Assembly: GCA_046732795.1 (NCBI GenBank)
Contig: JBKPNV010000034.1
Location: 1-31,861 of the forward strand
From: Gp6-AA40 sp046732795
GTDB lineage: Bacteria > Acidobacteriota > Vicinamibacteria > Vicinamibacterales > UBA2999
DNA length: 31,861 bases
Reading direction: 5' to 3'
Below the pieces are notes generated by a model. The model was not told where the DNA came from. It did not search any database and was given only the letters and a program-made list of their open reading frames with translations. Shown here piece by piece: positions 24,259-31,861 of the stretch; position 1 is the first letter of the stretch; each line of letters opens with the position of its first letter. The position numbers and the translations under genes were made by a program.

Positions 24259-25491
24259 TCATCTAATCGGGTTTGCGTCCTCGCCCTCTTCGGCGAACCC
24301 TCCGGCAAACCCTCCGCACCCCGCGAGACACTTCGTGGCCGGATCAGGCCCTCGTCCCGCCACGAATGCGCGCTCGTCTTCCCGAGCCCCAGCCAGCATC
24401 GTCGCCAGCCCGTAGTTGCCTTCGTGACACCGCGGCTCGGCATAAATCCGATTGGCTTTTTCGTCTTGCTTCTTCAGATCGAGCGTCACGGTCCAGGGTG
24501 CGGTCCACACCGTGGCATCCTCGATTGTGACCGTATACTGCAGCGTCTCGGCGTCGGTGCGCATCCAACGTTCCACGAGGTGAAGATTCTCATGCGCCCC
24601 TTGGAAGTTGGACTTTGGCGAGAAGTTCGTCACATCGACAACGAGCGTGTTTCCCTCCCATCGACCGCGCGAGTCCCCCCACCAGAGACGGACGCTGGCG
24701 GGAAGGTGCGGTGCGGTGGTGATTGGGATCACGCGCTGCCAGCCTTGTCCCTGACCCACGTCGTAGAAGATCGCGACCTGTCCCTTTGACTGCACGATCC
24801 GCCGGAAGCCGCCGAAATCGGGCAGCGACGAGGACAGACAACGCTCGCTCAAGACGCGATCTTCGGGACCGTCGGAGCGATTGATGCCGCCGCCCCCGCC
24901 CCCGATGATGCCGTCCATGATGTAGGAGGGAGGCGCTTGTGTACGTCGCGCGGAAGGCGGACCGTACTTCCAGCCGGTACACGCGAGCAGCTTGTTCTTG
25001 CACACATCGGTGGATTGGAGGAGGGCGAATGCATACTCTCGTAAGTCATTGCGCTTCTTCTGCTCCTGCGCCGTCAGTCCAGGCATTCGTCCATCGGGCG
25101 GATCGACGATCAGCGATGTTCGGCGACCCACTGGCAGGTGAGACGTGAAGACAGACGCGCTATAGCCGCCGCTGACATCCTGTTCCGTGCCGCGTGAGCG
25201 GCGGTTCTCGTCGGATTCACGCCCGACAATGTCCGAGATTCTGTTATCGAGTTCCGCCCGTTCCTCGTCGGTGAGAAATTCGCGGTCCTTGAATCGCGCC
25301 GGCCGCTGCAACGGTTCGTTCGTCGTTCTGGTCCAGATCCCCTGCAGATCGGGCTCTCCCCACGCGGTCGCTGGCGAGCCGCCCGCCACCGGCGTCTTGG
25401 CATCGAGCGGGGCTCGAGCCAACCTGAGGAGCACGACCACCAAGAGCAGCACTGCGGCAACGCCGAGTACTTGGAACAATGTCCTGCTCAT
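24259..25491 (-). CDS. Exported protein of the TLVVD-motif family (long form)
   Basis: A 410-residue protein with a perfect AGGAGG ribosome site and an N-terminal membrane segment (VLGVAAVLLLVVVLLRLARA), so it is either membrane-anchored or secreted. The mature start, WGEPDLQGIWTRTT, and the motif GRWEGNTLVVDVTNFSPKS (about 280-300) are shared with the products at 26033-27010 and 30165-30965. The Cys-containing C-terminal end (KCLAGCGGFAGGF) and Gly-rich loop (IIGGGGGGINRS) are particular to this copy. I know of no assigned function for this family, which is common in Acidobacteria; its beta-rich repeating pattern suggests a lipocalin-like or sandwich fold. It lies 62 nt after the DUF6152 gene and 126 nt before the DUF1592 gene, in the same probable operon. 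Confidence 0.82.
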   Translation of the reverse strand: MSRTLFQVLGVAAVLLLVVVLLRLARAPLDAKTPVAGGSPATAWGEPDLQGIWTRTTNEPLQRPARFKDREFLTDEERAELDNRISDIVGRESDENRRSRGTEQDVSGGYSASVFTSHLPVGRRTSLIVDPPDGRMPGLTAQEQKKRNDLREYAFALLQSTDVCKNKLLACTGWKYGPPSARRTQAPPSYIMDGIIGGGGGGINRSDGPEDRVLSERCLSSSLPDFGGFRRIVQSKGQVAIFYDVGQGQGWQRVIPITTAPHLPASVRLWWGDSRGRWEGNTLVVDVTNFSPKSNFQGAHENLHLVERWMRTDAETLQYTVTIEDATVWTAPWTVTLDLKKQDEKANRIYAEPRCHEGNYGLATMLAGAREDERAFVAGRGPDPATKCLAGCGGFAGGFAEEGEDANPIR

Positions 25492-25553
25492 CGTGAACCT
25501 CCTGAAGACTTCTCACCGAGCGAATCGGAAAGCGCGCACGCCCATCCAGCGGC

Positions 25554-25991
25554 TTACTTGACCGGCTCGGGCTTCTGATTCAATTCGTACGGCGCACCTA
25601 TCCCCGATGAGCCCATGAAGAGCTTCTTCCCGTCTTCGAATGTGATATCCCGCCCGTTCGCTCTCCGCGATCCGTCTTTTGCTTGATACCCGTCGATCAC
25701 GATGACCGTGCCCGGCAGAAGGGATTTCCTGGTGAAGCCGCGCCGGAACAGTACATTCGGCGTACCCGCTTCGAACGCCCAGTTCTCGGTCTTTCCGTCG
25801 GGCGTCTTGACGTCCATGTGCAGCCAGACGTGGGGGTTGACCCACTCCATTCTCGTGACGGTACCCTTGAACTTCACCGGCTTGTTCGCGTCGAACTCGG
25901 CCGCGAACGAGTGATGCGCTCCGAGCGGCGCGCTCGCGATCGCGAGAAGAAGACCGCAACCGGCGGCAACAACGACGAATTTCTTCATCAT
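25554..25991 (-). CDS. DUF6152 family secreted protein
   Basis: A 145-residue protein with a GGAGG ribosome site and two adjacent ATGs (25991 and 25988). It has a signal peptide (KKFVVVAAGCGLLLAIASAP) and the family hallmarks: the mature N-terminus AHHSFAAEFD, the central motif MEWVNPHVWLHMDV, and a C-terminal strand pair (VIVIDGYQAKDGSRRANGRD). DUF6152 proteins are small periplasmic beta-barrel-like proteins; the invariant HHS at the mature N-terminus could bind a metal such as copper, but that is inference. A second DUF6152 gene, with the same neighbours, lies at 30987-31367. Confidence 0.9.
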   Translation of the reverse strand: MMKKFVVVAAGCGLLLAIASAPLGAHHSFAAEFDANKPVKFKGTVTRMEWVNPHVWLHMDVKTPDGKTENWAFEAGTPNVLFRRGFTRKSLLPGTVIVIDGYQAKDGSRRANGRDITFEDGKKLFMGSSGIGAPYELNQKPEPVK

Positions 25992-26032
25992 CGGAAAACC
26001 TCCTCCGGTGACTCCCGCGTTGCAGGGACTGC

Positions 26033-27010
26033 TTACCTGCGGTACCAGTCCTGGAGCTTGTCCCCCTCCAAAGCCTTCCGCTTGATATCCACGATCAGGG
26101 TCTCGCCTTCCCAGTGGTGGACGAGCGGCTGCTTGCGGAGGCCTCCGTACATGAACTCCTCAGCGAACTCCATGCATCGATATTCAAGCAACTGCGCGTT
26201 CGGCTCCAGCCGTCGATAGAGCGGCATCGCGATCTTCCACGGTCGGGTGAACACGTTTGGGTCTTCGATCGTCGCTTCGTACTGAATGGCGTCTATGGAG
26301 ATCGGCGTGAAGCGCTCAGTCAGGTGCAGTGCCTCGCTATGGTAGTTGCCCGCCCTGTCGAACCAGTTCTTGCCATTGAATTCTGTTACGTCCACGACCA
26401 ACGTATCGCTATCCCAGTGTCCGACTGAATGCCCCATGTAGGTCAGATCGGGTGGCCCCTCCACCTCGTCCAGGTGGATCGTGCGGGCCGCCGTCGAGAA
26501 TGCAAACGCCATCTGAATCTTGTTAGCGCTCTGCACGACCTGGAACGGATACGGCATGTACATCGCGCGCGGAATGCCCGGCAGATAGCACTTGAGCTCC
26601 GGGTCGCGGTCGATCCAATGCGCTCCGTTCTCCATCTTGATCTTTGCGGCCTCTGGCTTGTACGGGATCTTGCCATCGTCCGCGACGACGCCGACAGATC
26701 CGGGCACGCCGGCGGCGGCACCGAGCGCAAGCACGGGGGCCGCGGGCACGCGCGCGTACTCGTAGGGATAGACGCCTTGCTGCATGACCGCACCCGGTCG
26801 CGCTTCATGCGCCTCGAGATCCCAATGGGCTTCGTTGAGGGCTTGCCAGATTCCGCTGAAGTCCGGCTTTCCGTCAGCGGTGCGTGGGACGGCGGCCGCC
26901 TGTGAAGGCCGGTTGATCGCCCGTGTCATTACCGTGACTGTCACGAGCGCGGTGATGACCGCCGATGCAAGAGCCACAACAACAGTCGAACCTCTGAACG
27001 CACTTGCCAT
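26033..27010 (-). CDS. Exported protein of the TLVVD-motif family (medium form)
   Basis: A 325-residue protein with an N-terminal membrane segment (VVVALASAVITALVTVTVMT). The mature start GKPDFSGIWQALN, then GHWDSDTLVVDVTEFNGKNW, the HLTERF/ATIEDPNVFTRPWKI segment and a second, related HHWEGETLIVDIKR near the C-terminus identify it as a paralogue of the proteins at 24259-25491 and 30165-30965. The duplicated WEG/D-TLxVD unit suggests an internally repeated beta fold. It is 41 nt upstream of the DUF6152 gene and starts the probable six-gene operon. I have no assigned function for the family. Confidence 0.82.
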   Translation of the reverse strand: MASAFRGSTVVVALASAVITALVTVTVMTRAINRPSQAAAVPRTADGKPDFSGIWQALNEAHWDLEAHEARPGAVMQQGVYPYEYARVPAAPVLALGAAAGVPGSVGVVADDGKIPYKPEAAKIKMENGAHWIDRDPELKCYLPGIPRAMYMPYPFQVVQSANKIQMAFAFSTAARTIHLDEVEGPPDLTYMGHSVGHWDSDTLVVDVTEFNGKNWFDRAGNYHSEALHLTERFTPISIDAIQYEATIEDPNVFTRPWKIAMPLYRRLEPNAQLLEYRCMEFAEEFMYGGLRKQPLVHHWEGETLIVDIKRKALEGDKLQDWYRR

Positions 27011-27200
27011 GAGGTGCTCCGTGCCTGGCCGCCGCCCCTGCGAAGCGACGTGCGGCCGATGATCGACGGAAACGTTGCCGCCCTGAAGTGGCCGGTATCA
27101 TAAAACATGGCGGCTGTTCTTGCGCGACCTTGATCCCGGTTCGCCCGCGTGGGAGCCGCCATCCGCGCTGTCGCCTTTCGCGGCAGCCCGGGAATCGCGC

Positions 27201-28772
27201 TCACAACGGCGCGAAATCTCGCGCGATCTGCTCGCGCAGCTTCTGATCGACGACGCGGGTGTCGCCCTTGTCGGGCTCCTTTTCGGAGTAGACCGTCAGC
27301 TTGACCGCGCTGCACGACGGACCGAGCGCAGCAGGATCAAACACGTAGAGCCCTTCGTAGATCGCCTCGGTCTGCGAGACGCGGTGTGAGACCGCGAACG
27401 GGTGGATCGGCGTCACCTCCGTGTCGTCGCAGAAGGCGCGCATCCGCAGGAATCCAGCCTTCGCGCGCGCCATCGGCGGCAGCTCCATCCCTTGCGTCAT
27501 CGCCGCGCCGCGCGCCATCTTGGCCCATAGACCCTCCGCCATCTTTGGCGTGACGCGCACCAGCAGCGCGCGCGGATAGTCGGCAAGGTATTCCGACCAG
27601 TTGCCGAAGTCCATCACGGGACGCCGCACCTGATCCTTCGCGCCGTAGACGTGAACCGGTGTGATGAACGCGATGTCGAAGTCGATCGTGCTCATCGAGT
27701 ACGGACTCAGACTGCCGGCGCGATTCTTCACCGCCTCGGTGAGCGCGCTGACGGCAACCGGCCGCGGATCGAGCGGCAGGTGCGTCGAATCGGGCGCTGT
27801 CGTCTCGGCCATCTTCTTCTCTGCCGAGGCGATCACTTCGCAGGCCTGGTCGATCCTGACGATCCGCGCATCCGAACGGGCATCCGGATCCCGATCATCC
27901 AGCGTCGTGAATCCAATCAGGCCAGCTGCCGTAAAAACCGGCCCGCCCGCGCTGGCCCGCACGAGTCTCATGTCCGCCAGAATCAGACGCGGCCCGACGC
28001 CAGTCACGTCCCCGGGCGTCAGGCGCTTTTGTCCCTCCATCCCCACGTCGACGGTGTACAGCGCCTGCCGGTTCGCCACCGACGGCTTCGTCTCGCCGCA
28101 TCCGAGCGGCAGCGGTCGCAGTGATGCAGCAAGCGACGGATTGACCCAGAGGATGGCCACGTCGCGCTCAGGATCCAGCGCCAGAACGGTCGCTCTTACC
28201 CTGACGTCCTCTGCAAACTGCACCTCGGCGGATGTCGCCGTGCCGACGACGCGCTGATTGGTCACGATCAGGCCGCGGGCATCGACGACAAATCCCGACG
28301 CGTGCTGGGTCGGCGTCCACAACGCTACGACACTCTCCTGCCACTCAGATGCGAGAAGCGAAGGGTCCGTCGCTGGAGCTGTGGCTGATGTCGCCGCGGC
28401 TGTCACGGCGCCGACCGATGCGTTGTCGTTTGTCAGCGCGAGCGTCGCGTCACGTCCGGCGACAATCTCGAGGCGACGCGACCATTCGTAGCTCTTGCCC
28501 TGGAACGCCATCGGCTGATCGGATTCCACGACATAGTGACCAGGGCGCAACGAGACATCGGCCGTACCAGCCAGTGTGGTGAAAATGCGTCTCGGCTCCG
28601 TGGTTGGCGGCTCGTCGCTGATGAGCAGCGCATGGCGTGCCACCGGCGTCGTCTTTCCCGTGGCATCAGTCAGCGTGACCGTGATGTGGAGCGTGCCCTG
28701 CGCCTGTGCCTGCGCAGATTCGTGCCGCGCGCCGATGACCACCAACGTTGCAAACAGCAACGCACGACCCAT
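27201..28772 (-). CDS. Secreted trypsin-fold protein lacking catalytic His and Ser (pseudoprotease)
   Basis: A 523-residue protein from the ATG at 28772, followed by a signal peptide (MGRALLFATLVVIGARHESA); the frame runs to 28832. Residues about 25-125 form a beta-sandwich-like region (PGHYVVESDQPMAF). A DegP/HtrA-like trypsin fold spans about 145-310: ASGFVVDARGLIVTNQRVVG, D204 in DPERDVAIL and VRASAGGPVF. In active relatives TNxHVV carries the catalytic His and GNSGGP the Ser; here the His position is R174 and the Ser position is A275, while the Asp remains. There is no PDZ domain; the C-terminal 190 residues (MSTIDFDIAFITPVHVYGAK onwards) are unrecognised. It is divergent from the MFS gene and 190 nt upstream of the exported operon, so it could be a binding partner of that system. 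Confidence 0.85.
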   Translation of the reverse strand: MGRALLFATLVVIGARHESAQAQAQGTLHITVTLTDATGKTTPVARHALLISDEPPTTEPRRIFTTLAGTADVSLRPGHYVVESDQPMAFQGKSYEWSRRLEIVAGRDATLALTNDNASVGAVTAAATSATAPATDPSLLASEWQESVVALWTPTQHASGFVVDARGLIVTNQRVVGTATSAEVQFAEDVRVRATVLALDPERDVAILWVNPSLAASLRPLPLGCGETKPSVANRQALYTVDVGMEGQKRLTPGDVTGVGPRLILADMRLVRASAGGPVFTAAGLIGFTTLDDRDPDARSDARIVRIDQACEVIASAEKKMAETTAPDSTHLPLDPRPVAVSALTEAVKNRAGSLSPYSMSTIDFDIAFITPVHVYGAKDQVRRPVMDFGNWSEYLADYPRALLVRVTPKMAEGLWAKMARGAAMTQGMELPPMARAKAGFLRMRAFCDDTEVTPIHPFAVSHRVSQTEAIYEGLYVFDPAALGPSCSAVKLTVYSEKEPDKGDTRVVDQKLREQIARDFAPL

Positions 28773-28858
28773 AGAACCATCGTCCGCCGCTGGCGAGCCG
28801 AAGTCAACGCCTCCGGAATGACCTTCTGGCAATACGGCGTTCCCGGTAGAGTAGCGGG

Positions 28859-30118
28859 ATGCGATTGCTGAACGGATTCGCCGACGCGCTGCCCGGCGGC
28901 AGCGCCCGCCGGCCGGTGCTGATGCTGGCGCTGGGCGCGTTCGCGCTGGGCACCGATGCCTTCGTCATTAGCGGCGTCCTTCCCAAGATCGCGAGCGATC
29001 TCGGCGTGACCCTGCCGCAGGCGGGGCTTCTGATCACCGTCTTCTCTGGTGTCTACGCATTCGCGGCGCCAGTCATGGCGGTCGTCACGGGCACCGCATC
29101 AAGGCGCCGTGTCCTCATGCTGTCGCTGGCGTGCTTCACGGCAGCGAACGTGCTGGCGGCCGTGGCCCCGTCGTTCGCAATGATGATCGTGGCGCGCGCC
29201 GCCGCCGCTCTCGTCGCCGGGCTCTACATGCCGGCCGCGTCGGCCACCGCCGCCACGGTCGCACCGATATCCGAACGCGGACGCGCACTTGCGGCGGTGT
29301 TGTCGGGCTTGACCGTCGCCACCGCGCTCGGAGTACCAATCGGAACCCTCATCGGTCAGGGGTTGAACTGGCGGTACACGTTTCTCTTCGTCGCCGCCCT
29401 CAGCACCATTGCGTGGGGAGCGCTGGCGCGCGCGCTTCCACCGGTGCCCCCCGCCCCGATCGTCTCGATCGGCGACCGGCTGGCGGCCGTCGCGATTCCT
29501 GGTGTGCTGGGCGCGCTCACGGTGACGGCCGTCGCAGTGATGGGCGTCTTCAGCGTCTACACCTACCTGGCGTGGTTCGCCAGCGAGACCGCGCACCTCG
29601 AAGGCGTCAGCATCACCGTTCTTTACTTCGTCTTCGGCATGTGCGCAGTCGCGTCGAACCTCCTCTCGGGGTGGCTCATCGATCGTCATCCGCCGCGGCG
29701 GGTTGTGACGCTCTCACTGAGTGGCATGGTGATCGTCTTCGGGGCATTGTGGCTGTTCAGTCGCGCCACGCTGCCTCGTCCGACCGCCGTGGTCATTCTC
29801 ACGGCGCTTGTCGCGTGCTGGGCCGTGGTTGGGTGGATGTTTGCGCCGGCACAGCAGAAGCGCCTGCTCCACATGGCCGGCCCGGTGGGCACGATCGTCC
29901 TCTCGCTCAACTCGTCGGCGATCTACCTCGGGCAGGCCGCCGCTGGAATACTTGGCGGTGCGCTCCTGATCCGTGGTCCACGGACGCTCACGCTCGTTGC
30001 CGCCGGCTGTGAAGTGGCCGCGATGGTGATCTTTGCCATCACGATCGCTGGTCAACAGGAGGGCGCGCCGGGCGTGCCCGCCCCGGCGGTCGAGTCGGCA
30101 TCCCACTGGACCGACTGA
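28859..30118 (+). CDS. MFS transporter, DHA1 (AraJ-like) type
   Basis: A 419-residue inner-membrane transporter with about twelve transmembrane helices. The first helix GAFALGTDAFVISGVLPKIA, the loop-2/3 signature (VTGTASRRRVLMLS), the LNWRYTFLFVAALSTIAWGA segment and the GWLIDRHPPRR loop are typical of the DHA1 drug/sugar efflux subfamily related to AraJ and YdhP. Proton antiport is expected; the substrate cannot be told from sequence. The ribosome site is weak (AGAG about 10 nt upstream). It is divergent from the pseudoprotease gene, with starts 86 nt apart, and converges on the TLVVD-family gene at 30165. Confidence 0.93.
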   Translation: MRLLNGFADALPGGSARRPVLMLALGAFALGTDAFVISGVLPKIASDLGVTLPQAGLLITVFSGVYAFAAPVMAVVTGTASRRRVLMLSLACFTAANVLAAVAPSFAMMIVARAAAALVAGLYMPAASATAATVAPISERGRALAAVLSGLTVATALGVPIGTLIGQGLNWRYTFLFVAALSTIAWGALARALPPVPPAPIVSIGDRLAAVAIPGVLGALTVTAVAVMGVFSVYTYLAWFASETAHLEGVSITVLYFVFGMCAVASNLLSGWLIDRHPPRRVVTLSLSGMVIVFGALWLFSRATLPRPTAVVILTALVACWAVVGWMFAPAQQKRLLHMAGPVGTIVLSLNSSAIYLGQAAAGILGGALLIRGPRTLTLVAAGCEVAAMVIFAITIAGQQEGAPGVPAPAVESASHWTD

Positions 30119-30164
30119 TTCGCGACGGACGGGACATCCGCGGCGATGAGTCTGAGTTCGCGGT

Positions 30165-30965
30165 CTACTTCACGGACCCCAATCCCTCCGCGCAGGAGAA
30201 CTCGCGCAACTCGTCGTTCGGCGGCGCCACCTTCCGATACGTTCGGACCGAGGTAAAGGGCTCGACGAGCGCTTTCGGATCCATCGAGGTGATCCGATCC
30301 TCGAGCACGCCAGGCGATGTGAACCTGATGCGCTCGCGCACGGTGAACTGATCGCTGTGCGGCGAGAACGTGTCGAACAGCGTGTCTTCGCGAATGGCCA
30401 CCGTGTCCACCACCAACGTATCCCCTTCCCAATGCCCCGTGGAATACCCGGCGAACGTCGGATCATCGAGGACTTTCTGCGCCGGCTTGCGACCGTCCAG
30501 AAAAATCCGACGATACACGTCGTTCAACTCGCCATACATGGTGATCTTGTTCTTGGTGTGTTGAATTTCCATGCCGTAGGTCATCGACATCATGTTGGGC
30601 ATGCCGCCAGAGAGACACCTGACGTTCGGATCGAATTCATCCGAGCCGGCCATGCGCGACTTCCGAATCACTTCCCATTTGGCCAGGTACTCCGGCGTCA
30701 GCTTCGGCGCGTTGTCCGGCCGGCCCGCACGTCCATCCAAAACCAACACCGGTCGCGGTGGCGGTACCTCTCCGCGAGGGCCCGGCGCCGGTGGCGGCGC
30801 CGCGGAGCGGCCGCCTCCACCGGTTCTTGATTGACCAAACGGATCGATCGGCGCGTACACGCCGGTGAAGTCCGGTGGTGGCGTTGTTTGCGCGCGAAGC
30901 AATGCCATCGATACAAACAGCAGGCACAGGAGCACCGAAGAGAACACGGCAACGGTCTTCGACAT
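30165..30965 (-). CDS. Exported protein of the TLVVD-motif family (short form)
   Basis: A 266-residue protein. The ATG at 30965 is chosen over the one at 30980 because AAGGA lies 7 nt before it and the signal peptide follows directly (MSKTVAVFSSVLLCLLFVSM, cleavage near RAQ). The mature part starts PPPDFTGVYAPIDPFG, then a Pro/Gly-rich linker (SAAPPPAPGPRGEVPPPRPV), an RCLSGGMPNMM segment, and GHWEGDTLVVDTVAIREDTL with RERIRFTSPGVLEDRI. It is the third member of the family seen at 24259 and 26033 and, like those, sits beside a DUF6152 gene (21 nt downstream of it). Function unknown. Confidence 0.85.
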   Translation of the reverse strand: MSKTVAVFSSVLLCLLFVSMALLRAQTTPPPDFTGVYAPIDPFGQSRTGGGGRSAAPPPAPGPRGEVPPPRPVLVLDGRAGRPDNAPKLTPEYLAKWEVIRKSRMAGSDEFDPNVRCLSGGMPNMMSMTYGMEIQHTKNKITMYGELNDVYRRIFLDGRKPAQKVLDDPTFAGYSTGHWEGDTLVVDTVAIREDTLFDTFSPHSDQFTVRERIRFTSPGVLEDRITSMDPKALVEPFTSVRTYRKVAPPNDELREFSCAEGLGSVK

Positions 30966-30986
30966 GACGTTGTCCTTCATCTGTGA

Positions 30987-31367
30987 CTACTGAGTCGCCG
31001 GCGGCGCTGGGTCACCGACGACGGTGCCATCAGCGCGCCTGACGCGCGTCAGGAGGCCGGTGGGGCTGCCGTCCTTCGCCGGGCTGAAATCGACCGTAAT
31101 CGTCTCGCCGGGTTTCAGTGTGGTCTTCGACCAGCCCGCGCGAACCAACTGGCCGGGTGTACGTCCCTCGATAGACCACTGCGCCTTGCCGCCCTTGCCG
31201 TCATCGACCGACAGAATGATCCACACGTGCGGGTTCGTCCACTTCCACTCCACGACTGTGCCTGTGAGCACCGTCACCTTGTCGCCGTCGAACGCCGAGT
31301 TGCTGTGGTGCGCGAGGGCGGACGTCGCCACCAGCAGCAACGCGATGACACACGCACCGATTCTCAT
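30987..31367 (-). CDS. DUF6152 family secreted protein (second copy)
   Basis: A 126-residue protein with a GGAGGA ribosome site 8 nt before the ATG. Signal peptide MRIGACVIALLLVATSALA, then a mature start HHSNSAFDGDK and the DUF6152 core VVEWKWTNPHVWIILSVDDG, followed by TITVDFSPAKDGSPTGLLTR. It lies 24 nt after the cytochrome gene and 21 nt before the short TLVVD-family gene, which implies one transcript. It is clearly homologous to the protein at 25554-25991 but diverged outside the core. Confidence 0.9.
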   Translation of the reverse strand: MRIGACVIALLLVATSALAHHSNSAFDGDKVTVLTGTVVEWKWTNPHVWIILSVDDGKGGKAQWSIEGRTPGQLVRAGWSKTTLKPGETITVDFSPAKDGSPTGLLTRVRRADGTVVGDPAPPATQ

Positions 31368-31391
31368 ATGTGGTCCTCCGCGATCGCGCGT

Positions 31392-31861
31392 TTAGTAGGG
31401 GTACCCTTTCAGCCTTCGCGTGCCCGGCTTCCAATCAGCAGGCACCAAGGCATAGTTGTCGCCGATGGGCATCTTGACCTTGGGCAGACTCTGCTGATCG
31501 AGTGCCTGGTCTTCCGGGATCACATCGTTGATGAAGAGGAGATACGCCGTCAGCGAGTACACCTCGTCGGGGGTCAGCGTGCCCTCTCTGTTGAGAGGCA
31601 TGCCGCGATTGATGTAATCCCAGACGATCGTCGCAAACGGCGCGCGAAGCGGCAGGATTCGTCCCCGCGCCCAGACATCGGGGTTCTTGGGATCTTTGCT
31701 TTTCAGATTGGGAGCCGGGCCTTCGATGCCTTGCGCCCCGTGGCATGCCGCGCAACCCTTCGTGCGATAGAGCTGCGCGCCGTCCTTGGCGTTTCCTTTG
31801 CCGGGCGGAAGTTCCTCTCCGGTCGGGCCGATGGAGATGTCAATCGCCTTGATTTCCTCTG
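31392..31861 (-). CDS. Mono-haem c-type cytochrome, C-terminal part
   Basis: The last 156 residues of a gene entering from beyond the window. The visible protein has one haem-binding CAACH in LYRTKGCAACHGAQGIEGPA and a candidate distal Met in YINRGMPLNREGTLTPDEVY, followed by SLTAYLLFINDVIPED. This layout is close to cytochromes of the SoxD/SorB type that pair with molybdenum sulfite dehydrogenases or similar periplasmic oxidoreductases, and the missing upstream neighbour may be such an enzyme (inference). It ends 24 nt before the DUF6152 gene. The haem-binding neighbour strengthens the redox reading of the DUF6152/TLVVD module. Confidence 0.85.
   Translation of the reverse strand, partial: EEIKAIDISIGPTGEELPPGKGNAKDGAQLYRTKGCAACHGAQGIEGPAPNLKSKDPKNPDVWARGRILPLRAPFATIVWDYINRGMPLNREGTLTPDEVYSLTAYLLFINDVIPEDQALDQQSLPKVKMPIGDNYALVPADWKPGTRRLKGYPY

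Noticed and set aside
27097..27102. TATGAT on the minus strand upstream of the operon start at 27010
   Set aside because: Plausible -10 hexamer but no acceptable -35 element at 16-18 nt; too weak to list as a promoter.
30119..30164. Possible bidirectional terminator between the convergent MFS and TLVVD-family genes
   Set aside because: The 46-nt gap shows no stable inverted repeat followed by a T run on either strand.

Overview
The window is a high-GC bacterial chromosome segment that most resembles soil Acidobacteriota, probably class Vicinamibacteria. The assignment is inferred from the gene families present. They include a propeller-sensor histidine kinase, an ECF sigma factor overlapping a TPR-type Ser/Thr kinase, a DUF1592/DUF1552 pair with an exported ankyrin protein, DUF6152 proteins and a TIGR03437-like tail. 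No rRNA, tRNA, CRISPR array, insertion sequence or phage gene was seen. Almost everything is on the minus strand; only three genes (15779-18184 and 28859-30118) are on the plus strand.

Left part (1-10000, minus strand). A propeller-type histidine kinase is followed by its NarL-type response regulator, and then by the start of a Tat-exported MmgE/PrpD protein that runs off the window edge. Upstream lie a 905-residue coiled-coil protein of unknown function and a large secreted protein with beta/gamma-crystallin-like and PKD-like parts, which is followed by a convincing intrinsic terminator.

Middle (10000-18700). A secreted DUF3455 protein is bracketed by intergenic GGACCAA-type heptad repeats. 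Next come an ECF sigma factor and a transmembrane Ser/Thr kinase with TPRs, which overlap by 20 bp. An orphan HTH regulator is divergent from an exported vanadium haloperoxidase-like protein, which is followed by a secreted protein with a TIGR03437-like C-terminus. A chimeric gene remnant at about 18.2-18.6 kb joins a FlgO/TolB-type fragment to a diverged copy of the neighbouring ankyrin gene's 3' end.

Right part (18690-31861). A probable six-gene minus-strand operon (27010 to 18693) encodes only exported proteins: two members of an unnamed family sharing a G-H/R-W-x-x-D/N-TLVVD motif, a DUF6152 protein, a PSCyt1/DUF1592-type protein with two CxxCH motifs, a Tat-exported DUF1552 protein and an ankyrin protein. 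A trypsin-fold protein that has lost its catalytic His and Ser lies just upstream, divergent from an MFS transporter. At the window end, a c-type cytochrome, a second DUF6152 protein and a third TLVVD-family protein form a smaller version of the same module. Together these look like a duplicated extracytoplasmic, probably redox-linked system whose substrate is not evident from sequence. It is the best candidate here for an undescribed system.
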